A stretch of DNA of 64,000 bases. It comes from Pachyseris speciosa. Taxonomy: Eukaryota > Cnidaria > Anthozoa > Scleractinia > Pachyseridae. Positions 32,025-40,032 of the stretch are shown here, one piece after another; position 1 is the first letter of the stretch; every line of letters starts with the position of its first letter. The stretch spans positions 251,001 to 315,000 of the forward strand of contig JAEMWC010000626.1 of NCBI GenBank assembly GCA_016490735.1. The letters are read 5' to 3'. A program made the position numbers and the translations under genes. Under the pieces are notes generated by a model. The model made no database searches. It had not been told where the DNA came from and worked only from the letters and a program-made list of their open reading frames with translations.

Positions 32025-32809
32025 TTATAATTCCACACCTCTCAAGAATAACTCAATATACCAATCTATCCCGTTTAAATCGACTGGAGCTCTAGAAGAG
32101 TCTGTGACATAAAAGCGTATTGAGCTGATTGTATGTGTTGAGACAGGATTCCATGAAAGAAAACGAGGTTTGTAAGTGAAAGGTAAACTTCTAACGAGAT
32201 CTGTGACTGGAATAACTGCGATTGTATTTGTGCTATTTCCATCAACAATGCTATCTATCACCATATCACAATTGATATAAATTTCATCTACTACTTTTGT
32301 AATATCAGGTAGATTTGTTCCATATTCTGTGGCTGAAACTAATTTTGAATCGAAATCGATAAGTTTTCTGAAACAAGATTTCTCAGATCCACTCGATAGT
32401 TTTCATCAAGTTCAATCAAAATGCGATATGTTGACAAAACGAAATACATGTTAATACCATACATGAATTTTGATTTGTCTGTTTCAGATGGATTCAGTAC
32501 ATGGCTATTTTTACTCATATACTCATGAATGTAACTATTGATATCGTCGTATGAATACATCCCGTCAACGAATGTTATTGTTTCCCAGTTTACACCTTTA
32601 TCATAGCTGTATTTCATTTGATTATTTTCAAAAATATCTCTGATATTGTACCAACTGTATGTCATATTGATAACATTCACAGCCATTTCATATTTCAAAT
32701 CATTCGTTAATTTAAGAGGTGTATTGAATCTTTTTTCAAAATCATGACTCTTACTAACACCAATTTTGTCTCTGTTTTTACTGTTGAATCGTAATGAAAT
32801 TTCTGTCAT
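32025..32809 (-). pseudogene. Putative penton/minor capsid protein, one frameshift
   Basis: The N-terminal frame (32809-32339) begins MTEISLRFNSKNRDK. The C-terminal frame reads on through TEYGTNLPDITKVVDEIYI, VIPVTDLVRSLPFTY and DLNGIDWYIELFLRG to the stop at 32025. One indel near 32365 separates them; together about 260 codons. Beta-rich sequence and gene order next to the MCP resemble the single-jelly-roll penton of Polintons/adintoviruses. The ATG follows TATCTAATGTAAAAGTAT, the common TCTAA context. Confidence 0.68.
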
Positions 32810-32815
32810 ATACTT

Positions 32816-33706
32816 TTACATTAGATATTTCCTCATTATTTTATTCAACTCACCGGTTTTCAGGATTCCCAGTCTGTTCAATGTATGCAATATTTTTGTG
32901 AATTCATTTTGAACATTTTTGCTGTTGTTGCCAGCTGAAATGGATCCACCAAGCAATTGCAGTCTTGAAAGCATGTCTCCCAAAAATGCATCCCTTGAAC
33001 CGATTGCACCTCTTCTTCCCATGCCTGAACCAACATTTTGTTTTTCTTTATCAACAGTTGGTGCACCTTCCTTAACAGCTTCCATTCTTTTTCGGTACTT
33101 TTGCATTAGTTTGATCCTTTGAGTCAATTGATATATCTTTTCTTTATTTTTTTCCCTATTTGTTTTGGTTCTTGATAGATGAGCTTTTTGTCTTCCAAGT
33201 TTTTTGGTTATTTCACCAATATTTCTGTTATACTCATCGATGTCGATTGTACCATCCATTATCCTATTTAAAATTGTTGTTGGAGGAGACAATTCATATT
33301 CCTGTAATACCTTAACCTCATCAAGTGAGAAACCTTTGTCAAGATTTTACTTATACTTTGGTTCTGTTTCAGTCATCATTTTAGGTTTGTAATCAATTGG
33401 TAATGTTGTTTTCACAGGTACTGATTCAGGTAACGTGTTTAATAGCATAAGATCTTCAAAACCAGATGTCAAGGCTTTTTGATTTTTTTTCAACTGTTCA
33501 ATGACTTCATCCTGTTTTTTGTCGACACTTTCTTTCACACTCTTCTGGACATCAATAGAGGGTTTCAGTAATTCTGATGTTGTATCATATGCATCCTGTT
33601 TTCTATTTTCATAAGTCTTGATAACCTCACGAACTTCTCTAGGTTTATTTCCAGCTTCAATTCCACTTTTAAGAAGCCTTTTCATACGTTCTATATCCAT
33701 ATACAA
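32816..33706 (-). pseudogene. Coiled-coil virion-associated protein with in-frame stop
   Basis: A single frame of 296 codons interrupted only by TAA at 33347-33349. The first part (MYMDIERMKRLLKSG...) and second part (ITKKLGRQKAHLSRTK, RIKLMQKYRKRMEAVKEG) are rich in Lys/Glu/Gln helices, with a Gly-rich bend (GSGMGRRGAIGSRDAF) and a leucine-rich C-terminus. Probably an elongated structural or scaffold protein. No family recognised. The start shares a bidirectional promoter region with the ATPase on the opposite strand, both with TCTAA motifs. Confidence 0.65.
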
Positions 33707-33736
33707 TTGTGTTAGACTAATCTAAACTATTAACAT
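33707..33736. promoter_or_regulatory. Bidirectional promoter between coiled-coil gene and ATPase
   Basis: The 30-bp interval contains TCTAAAC on the + strand towards the ATPase and TCTAACAC on the minus strand towards the coiled-coil gene, each 10-17 bases from its ATG and followed by TAT/CAT-ATG. This divides the left-going and right-going transcription blocks of the Polinton. Confidence 0.6.
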
Positions 33737-34377
33737 ATGGAAATTCCAAATTATGATATCATTCAGAATTCAAATAATTCATTCAGACAGTTGTATCCGT
33801 ATATGCCAAAAGATACATTTAGAATGTTATTGGCTGGTAATTCTGGATCTGGAAAGACAACATTGTTCATGCATCTGATTATGGAACCGTTGGTCTATTA
33901 TGATCAGATACATCTTTATGCAAAAAATTTGGATCAAGACAAGTACAAATATCTGCGGAAAGTAATGGATGAAATAAGCAGTCACATTGGATATCCTGCC
34001 TTGGTTTGCAGTCAAGAAGAGATATTGCCAGTTGAACAAATAAAAGACACAGATTTGCAGCGATTGGTTGTTTTGATGATTTTGTCACTGACAAGAAACA
34101 AGATCAGATAATCAGCTATTTCATTCAGGGAAGACACAAGAACTGTTCAGTCATATATCTCACACAATCATTCTATGGCTGTCCAAAATCAATCAGACTC
34201 AATTGCAGTCACTTCTGCATTTATGATTTCCCATCCTCAAGAGAAAGGAACTTGATTGCACAAGAACTTGGAATAGACAAGAAGAAATACATTGAAGCCA
34301 CCAAGAAACCATATTCCTTCTGTTATGTTGACAAGCCGATGAAGACAATCAAGAGAAATTTTTATGGTGCAGTTTAA
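33737..34377 (+). pseudogene. DNA-packaging ATPase (FtsK/HerA, A32-like), one frameshift
   Basis: The first 111 codons are open with Walker A GNSGSGKTT at residues 34-42. The frame is lost by a one-base deletion in a T run near 34070, exactly before the Walker B acidic pair. The remainder, open in the next frame to TAA 34375-34377, has IISYFIQGRHKNCSVIYLTQ (sensor-like Gln) and KKPYSFCYVDKP. Total about 213 codons, as expected. It pumps genome into capsids. The start is preceded by TCTAAACTATTAACAT. Confidence 0.92.
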
Positions 34378-34393
34378 TCTAATCTAATATTAT

Positions 34394-34561
34394 ATGGCAA
34401 CATTCAATCCTTGTCCGAATGGATATGAAATAATTCTTCCAAAAGGTAAAAAATATAACAATGGCAACAATGGCAACAATGACAACAATGTCAACAATGG
34501 CAACAATGACAACAATGACAACAATGACAACAATGACAACAATGACAACAATGGTAATTGA
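34394..34561 (+). CDS. Asn-rich repeat microprotein
   Basis: 55 codons: a 21-residue lead (MATFNPCPNGYEIILPKG) followed by about ten Asn-Asn-Gly/Asp triplets encoded by a 9-base repeat (AACAATGGC/GAC). The ATG lies behind the motif TCTAATCTAATATTAT, nearly identical to that of the fibre genes, so it is probably expressed. Unknown function. The repeat length could vary between copies by slippage. It may be a short relative of the fibre family or a secreted/virion decoration peptide. Confidence 0.6.
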   Translation: MATFNPCPNGYEIILPKGKKYNNGNNGNNDNNVNNGNNDNNDNNDNNDNNDNNGN

Positions 34562-34598
34562 TAGAACAAACTTTCTGTGTTATCTAATCTAATATTAT

Positions 34599-37292
34599 AT
34601 GGGAGTTTTTAATTCTCCACAAAATCAAGATAAAACAAAAACTGGAACTGGTGAAAGAGGTCCAGCTGGTCCAATTGGTCCCAAAGGTGATAAAGGTGAT
34701 AGAGGCCCAAAAGGTAATACAGGTGCAATTGGTCCACAAGGAGCTACTGGAGCTGTTGGTCCCAAAGGTGATGGATTCAAATTAACACAAGATGGTAATT
34801 ATGACATTGAAAACAAAAAAATTAGTAATGTAGCAGACCCAACTTTTAACAAAGATGCTGTTAAGATGAGATACGTCAACGATGCTGTTTTATCAATTGA
34901 AGGAACACGTGTTAATCCATTTAAATTTCTTCTTGAAGATATATCAAAAACAACCATTATCAGAAATGCGAATAATCTACAATTAGAAGACTATAATAAA
35001 AGCCCATACAAGATCAATAAAAAAGCCTTGTCTTTTGTTATTCCTACTGCTGGTCTTACAACTGTTCTTCGTTTTGATTTGTCACAATTGGAAGTTTCAA
35101 AGTACACTTTAGTTGTTGAGTTTTATACTGATGGTAATCCAAACAATGCAACAGTTGATGATGATGTTTTGTCATCAAATTTAATTGAAAGAAAGGATTC
35201 AATAAAAAGAGCATTTCCAAAGACTCATCTTGTTGATGGTTATCTTAAGAGAATATTTTTCATTGAAAAAACAAGTCAAGGAGCTACATCAATGGAATTA
35301 TTGTTGATCTCACCATATTTATCAAATAATGCCAAACATCATGTCATAGTTTATGGTGTTTATGGATTTTCTAATATCATTTTATCACATATTCACGACC
35401 CAGTGTATGAAATTGAAAACGGCAATGTTGCTTTTGGTGGTAAAATTGACATGAAAAATAATAGAATCATGAACCTTAATGACATTCCATCAGACCCTCA
35501 TGATGCTGTCAACAGAAACTATGTGAACATCAATTTTTTGGATGTATATGGAACCAATATAATGTCTGCAAACCTTGATGTTGATGACCATAAAATTATA
35601 AATCTTACGGCTCCAACTGATGATAAAGATGCTGCTAACAAAAAATATGTTGATGATCATACCCCAAATATTGACATGTCTCCTTATGTAAAAAAAGATG
35701 GAAGTGTTGCAATGACTGGTAATCTGAAAATGAGTGGCAACAAAATCAGTGGTATACCATTCCCTAGTTCATCATCTCGAGTTAGTACTTATGATGCGGT
35801 TAATTTAGGTTATGTACAACGAAATATACTAAGTATCAGGACAAACACATTATTATTGGATGGAACAAACCCGATGACTGGTGATCTGAACATGGGTGAC
35901 AACAAAATTACAAATGTAGCAGCGCCAACAGCAAACAATGATACAGCCACAAAGGGGTATGTTGATACTGAAATTGCTGGAATTACTGGCATTGATGTTT
36001 CACCATTTCTTAAAAAAGATGGAAGTGTTGCAATGACTGGTGATCTTGACATGGGTGACAATAAAATAACAAATGTTGGATCTCCAAACTCTGATAAAGA
36101 TTCTGCCAACAAAAAGTATGTTGATGACCTTGTTCTTTCAGCATCTGGTACTCAACGCAACCCATTCGCTTTTTTGTTAAAAGACAAATCCAAGTCTTCT
36201 CCAGTCAGTGGTGTGGAAAACCTTCAAATTGAGAATTTTGACAGATTTAATATGTATACAATAAAAGATGGAAAATATACTTTCATTCTTGAATGGCTAT
36301 TTCCTGATTATGAAGGAATGAGTCTTAGTAGTGTAACATTCAGTGCAACTGGTGGAATTACACTTCATAAAACTGTAGGGAGAAAATTTGACAACAGAAA
36401 TGAAGATCATTCGAGATATTTATTATGGATTGAAAAACCTTCAGTAAGTTCACCACCTGAATATTTATATTGTACGATTCATATCAATGCTAACCCAGCT
36501 TATCCAAATAAGTACAAAGTTCATTGTGTTGCATATGGTATTGATTTTGAAGCTGTAGACGTTCCATCAAGTGTTTACGACTTCGCAGAAGCTTATAAAA
36601 TCGTGAATGAAAAAATACAATTACAAACTGATTTAGATTTGAATGGTTTTGATGTGAAAGAAAATGAAAATTGGTTGTTTGGTGGAGACAATGGTGAATT
36701 GACAATGCTAAATAATATTAATATCAACAGCTATTTAATAAAAGAGGCTAAACTTGGTGGTGATTTAAATCTGAATGGCTATAGAATTCATAATAATAGT
36801 TTGAATCTATTTCGTTCAAGCGTTACAGGTGTAATCATGGAAACAGCTCTCGATCTAGGTGGATTTGCACTTTACCAGCCGAAATTAGGAGGTGATCTAA
36901 ATTTGAATGGGAATAATATAATTGGTCAAATACAATATTTAAATTGCTTTGTTGAAGCCAGTCAAGGACATAATAAGAATACTTTAAAGCCTGTATTGAT
37001 AAATGGCGCTGAATATTTAGTTATTCATAACAATAACTTTTATATTAAGAAAATGTATATTATACAAGGAACAAAACCCGGAATATTATACTTCAAGAAA
37101 AAAAATGAAGGCGCTGGATTATTACCATTTCCAGCAACAATTTTTGAATACAGACATTCTTCTATGAGTAGAAACATCACAACGGTCAACGTCAACAAAT
37201 CATTATCGAGAGGCTATTTAATCATTGATTATTCACATCCTAATACAGGTGCATTTGACATCACATTCACATTAGAAGTGGTCATGAATTAA
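34599..37292 (+). CDS. Fibre protein 1: collagen-like stalk plus tail-fibre-type repeats
   Basis: Intact 897 residues. The short N-terminal anchor MGVFNSPQNQD is shared with the next gene. A collagen-like Gly-X-Y stretch (about residues 19-58) follows. Six copies of a phage-tail-fibre-like unit (KITNVAAPT...DTATKGYVD type) are interspersed with beta-rich domains, two LGGDLNLNG units come near the C-terminus and a beta-rich end follows. It likely forms a trimeric host-binding spike. The start follows TATCTAATCTAATATTAT. One of the few large late genes without a lesion. Confidence 0.85.
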   Translation: MGVFNSPQNQDKTKTGTGERGPAGPIGPKGDKGDRGPKGNTGAIGPQGATGAVGPKGDGFKLTQDGNYDIENKKISNVADPTFNKDAVKMRYVNDAVLSIEGTRVNPFKFLLEDISKTTIIRNANNLQLEDYNKSPYKINKKALSFVIPTAGLTTVLRFDLSQLEVSKYTLVVEFYTDGNPNNATVDDDVLSSNLIERKDSIKRAFPKTHLVDGYLKRIFFIEKTSQGATSMELLLISPYLSNNAKHHVIVYGVYGFSNIILSHIHDPVYEIENGNVAFGGKIDMKNNRIMNLNDIPSDPHDAVNRNYVNINFLDVYGTNIMSANLDVDDHKIINLTAPTDDKDAANKKYVDDHTPNIDMSPYVKKDGSVAMTGNLKMSGNKISGIPFPSSSSRVSTYDAVNLGYVQRNILSIRTNTLLLDGTNPMTGDLNMGDNKITNVAAPTANNDTATKGYVDTEIAGITGIDVSPFLKKDGSVAMTGDLDMGDNKITNVGSPNSDKDSANKKYVDDLVLSASGTQRNPFAFLLKDKSKSSPVSGVENLQIENFDRFNMYTIKDGKYTFILEWLFPDYEGMSLSSVTFSATGGITLHKTVGRKFDNRNEDHSRYLLWIEKPSVSSPPEYLYCTIHINANPAYPNKYKVHCVAYGIDFEAVDVPSSVYDFAEAYKIVNEKIQLQTDLDLNGFDVKENENWLFGGDNGELTMLNNININSYLIKEAKLGGDLNLNGYRIHNNSLNLFRSSVTGVIMETALDLGGFALYQPKLGGDLNLNGNNIIGQIQYLNCFVEASQGHNKNTLKPVLINGAEYLVIHNNNFYIKKMYIIQGTKPGILYFKKKNEGAGLLPFPATIFEYRHSSMSRNITTVNVNKSLSRGYLIIDYSHPNTGAFDITFTLEVVMN

Positions 37293-37308
37293 TCTAAAAT
37301 AATATTAT

Positions 37309-38328
37309 ATGGGAGTTTTTAATTCTCCACAAAATCAAGATAATACAAGAACTGGTGAAAGAGGCCCAAAAGGTGATAGAGGTGATGCTGGTGCAATTGG
37401 TCCTAAAGGTGATAATGGAAATGGATTTAATTTGACACAAGATGGTCACTATGATCTTGGAAACAAACATTTGACTAATGTAAAAGCAGGCAATGATTCT
37501 CATCATGTTGTAATCAAATCACAAGTTTCAGATATTGTCAGAGATAGTTTTTTGGATTTATGGGTTTCTGAATTCATCAGATTATACTCTAAATGTACTT
37601 ATCAAATCGACAGAGCGAATAATAATTTTTTAGATATGAATGCAGACAGAAAAGTTGAAACATTATATGATCTATCAAATGAAGAAAATGATGAAACTCA
37701 ATCAACTTTAAACATAAGACCCACTGTTTGTACCAAAGCTGAGAAACATAATGGACGTTATTTTTTGAAGTTTGATGGATCACAGAGAATGATAAGTCAA
37801 ATCAATTTAAATAATAATGCTGTTAATATCTTCATTGTTTATAAATTAAATTCAAATACAGGTGGAAATCCATGGAAAAATGGGCTTTTTGGTCATAATA
37901 ATGGAGGTTATGATAAGTTTGTCAGCTATTACAATGGTTCAAATTTAGTTATAAGTGGTGTTGATGAAAAGAATTGTGTGTATTTCGGTCCTGATGCATC
38001 CATACAAAGTTTCAGAAAAATAGCAGATTATTCAGTAAATGATTTGGGTCAAATAAATGTTTGGCACTGCTTGTCTGTTCACTGGGATAATTTATCTTCT
38101 CCAAAAACAAACACAAGTAAAATCTATTGGAATAAAAAACATATTGGAAGTTTTACAGCTGCCAATAGAAGTGGTAGTCAGCAAATGACTTTTGGTGATT
38201 TGGATCCTAGCTCTATCGCACCTCTTGACGGTAGTGTTATTTTTTTCTGTGTGTACTTGGATTTCATGTTAGATGAAAAAACAATTTTGGATCATCATAG
38301 CGTTTTAATGCAACGATATAATATATGA
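37309..38328 (+). CDS. Fibre protein 2: collagen-like stalk with lectin-like head
   Basis: Intact 339 residues. The first 35 bases are nearly identical to fibre 1 (same MGVFNSPQNQD anchor), followed by a short Gly-X-Y segment, a linker LTQDGHYDLGNK also shared with fibre 1, and an unrelated C-terminal domain of about 230 residues. That domain has alternating beta-strand pattern (RYFLKFDGSQRM, NIFIVYKL, VWHCLSVHWD, SVIFFCVYLD), suggestive of a concanavalin/LamG-type jelly roll. Likely a second receptor-binding spike. Ends in an ATGA overlap with the following gene. Confidence 0.8.
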   Translation: MGVFNSPQNQDNTRTGERGPKGDRGDAGAIGPKGDNGNGFNLTQDGHYDLGNKHLTNVKAGNDSHHVVIKSQVSDIVRDSFLDLWVSEFIRLYSKCTYQIDRANNNFLDMNADRKVETLYDLSNEENDETQSTLNIRPTVCTKAEKHNGRYFLKFDGSQRMISQINLNNNAVNIFIVYKLNSNTGGNPWKNGLFGHNNGGYDKFVSYYNGSNLVISGVDEKNCVYFGPDASIQSFRKIADYSVNDLGQINVWHCLSVHWDNLSSPKTNTSKIYWNKKHIGSFTAANRSGSQQMTFGDLDPSSIAPLDGSVIFFCVYLDFMLDEKTILDHHSVLMQRYNI

Positions 38329-38760
38329 TAGAAGAAGCAATCAAATATGTTAAATTCTTTTTTGATGAAACAAAACAACAATTTATTCAAGTCGATGATG
38401 CAATTTTAAAATCAGCTTTGGTATACCAATATCTGTATCACAAGCATTTTAATGTAAAAATTTCAATGAACAATATTTTAAATACTCACAAGGATATTGG
38501 ACTTATTGGTCCTGGAAATGGGTGCTTGACATATTTCTTAGAATATACACTTGGATGGATTGAAACATTACAAACACATGGTATACTTCATGATGCGCAT
38601 GGAAGATTTTATAACAGTTATTCCTTAGACCGTGGATATAGTTATGCTATACCTAAGTACCTTACACCAAAGCGAAGAAAAAGATCTCCATTATGCGGCC
38701 AGATATCTGGAATACTTTATTGCATATTCAATAGAATTATTATATAAAAGATATATATGA
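38325..38760 (+). CDS. Unrecognised protein, translationally coupled to fibre 2
   Basis: The ATG overlaps the fibre 2 stop (ATGA). The open frame runs to 38747 (140 codons), with KYVKFFFDETKQQFIQVDD, LVYQYLYHKHFNVKI and LIGPGNGCLTYFLEYTLGW. The last 20 residues look unlike protein, whereas the alternative frame from about 38690 reads RYLEYFIAYSIELLYKRYI and ends in a second ATGA overlap with the next gene. One indel near 38690 is therefore likely. No family recognised. Confidence 0.6.
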
Positions 38761-39242
38761 AAGAGCGAAAAAGCATATTGAGCTGGAACCATATTTCAGG
38801 TGAATTAACAGAAGATCAGGTAAATGAATTAAAATCCTATTACCGAACATATCACAGAAAGTTTTGGGCTCATAAACAGGCTGTTAAACGGTTCAAAAAA
38901 TGGAAATTACTGGGGAATTCCTTGTCCATCATCTTTGCAACTGGGGGTCTCGCCACAAGTGTGGCAACAGGTGGTGTTAGTTTGGTAGCCATCAGTACAG
39001 CAGCACTTTTGATACAAGGGTGGATGAAGCATAAAAACCTAGATTTGAAAATCCAAAATTGCACATATGCTTATCAAAGCTATCAACATCTACTCAATTC
39101 AATAAAAGACAAGTTGAGAAGTGGTGATTTTGATGCTTCAAGTATACAAATCTCAATGAAGAATATCGATGATTATGTGACTGATAATAGTCCAATTATT
39201 GATAAGTACCTACTGAAATATGATGAAAAATTCACTGCTTGA
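38757..39242 (+). CDS. SLATT-like two-helix membrane protein
   Basis: Intact 161 residues. A charged amphipathic N-terminus (VNELKSYYRTYHRKFWAHK) leads to a hydrophobic region (about residues 50-88: SLSIIFATGGLATSVATGG, VSLVAISTAALLIQGW) that can form two membrane helices. A helical cytosolic tail with the pattern YAYQSYQHLLNSIKDKLRSG follows. The two-helix plus YQxLLxxI layout recalls SLATT effector domains of bacterial and viral systems; this is a pattern judgement, not an alignment. It could be a membrane/entry or lysis factor. Start coupled to the preceding gene. Confidence 0.55.
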   Translation: MKERKSILSWNHISGELTEDQVNELKSYYRTYHRKFWAHKQAVKRFKKWKLLGNSLSIIFATGGLATSVATGGVSLVAISTAALLIQGWMKHKNLDLKIQNCTYAYQSYQHLLNSIKDKLRSGDFDASSIQISMKNIDDYVTDNSPIIDKYLLKYDEKFTA

Positions 39243-39795
39243 TAATACGAATAATCTTATCAAATCTCAACAATAGAATCTCAACCCAATATTGATCATA
39301 AAATCCAAGCGTCTTTTTTGATCTAGTAACTTTTATATTCTCAAATGGATGACCAAGCATTAAAAATATTTGCTTAAGCATAAATTTCGTACTTATCATC
39401 CTTTTACGATTCTTATTCACCAAAGGAAGGACAGTGTCTATCTCTTCGAATATTTTCAATATTTTACCCTTATCTTTTACAGAAATTTGAAATCTATTCT
39501 TGCGACATATACCATTTATCACATTTTCAATATGGTACTACCGGTGATATACAGATTTTCGCTTTATTTTATACATATTATTATGAAAGTCAACGTACTC
39601 CTTACAATAGTCATAGCCGTGGACTGAACCACAATTTAGACAAACATTTTCACCATCATCATTAAACATTTTCTGTTTATCACAGCAAGGTGCTTTCACA
39701 CTTTTAACAACTTTGACCAATAGCTGATCACAAAAAGGACATGTCAACTCCCCCATATTCTTCAATTCATTGTGGATTACTAAATTACAACTCAT
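39232..39795 (-). pseudogene. VLTF3-like late transcription factor, in-frame nonsense
   Basis: One frame of 187 codons with a single TAG at 39538-39540 (sense codon expected from context). The N-terminal zinc-binding part has CPFCDQLL, CCDKQK and CLNCGSVHGYDYC. The C-terminal part (VLPLVNKNRKRMISTKFMLK, MLGHPFENIKVTRS, YWVEILL) matches the helical TFIIB-like core pattern of poxvirus/NCLDV VLTF3 proteins. Such factors activate late viral genes. It faces the left terminus direction and overlaps the 3' end of the SLATT-like gene by 11 bases. Start preceded by TCATATAATATAG. Confidence 0.82.
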
Positions 39796-39866
39796 CTATA
39801 TTATATGAGATATTATTTCTTTATGTAACTAACACATGACGCCACGGCATAGCTGTGCCAGCCAGA

Positions 39867-40026
39867 GCGATGACTCATTTCCTGTTTCCGAGAATGTCAC
39901 GCTTGGTGATTTTTCCGAGAAAGTCACGCATTTTAATAAACTATAGATTCCAAAATACGAGATCATTTTGCTAAAACACCCCCCTAAATTAATTTATGTG
40001 CTGAAACCCCCAAACACTATACTACT
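39867..40026. repeat. Polinton right terminal inverted repeat
   Basis: Reverse complement of the left terminal repeat (21249-21409), ending CCCCCAAACACTATACTACT. Followed by the right target copy ATGACC (40027-40032). Confidence 0.93.
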
Positions 40027-40032
40027 ATGACC

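Larger units (their letters stand above)
21249..40026. mobile_element. Polinton/Maverick element (18,778 bp), polintovirus-like
   Basis: Terminal inverted repeats of about 160 bp, a 6-bp target site (one mismatch) and about 20 genes. They include protein-primed PolB, a retroviral-type integrase, adenain-like protease, FtsK/HerA-type ATPase, candidate major and minor capsid proteins and fibres. Left-arm genes from polB to the coiled-coil gene run on the minus strand; ATPase to the membrane protein run on the plus strand; a VLTF3-like gene reads back on the minus strand at the right end. PolB is fully open, but most other core genes carry single-base lesions, so as written the copy is not autonomous. 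Confidence 0.96.

Noticed and set aside
21249..40026. Giant-virus or virophage insertion in place of a Polinton
   Set aside because: VLTF3-like and BRO-N genes hint at large DNA viruses, but the terminal repeats, 6-bp target site, chromodomain integrase and protein-primed PolB are those of Polintons.
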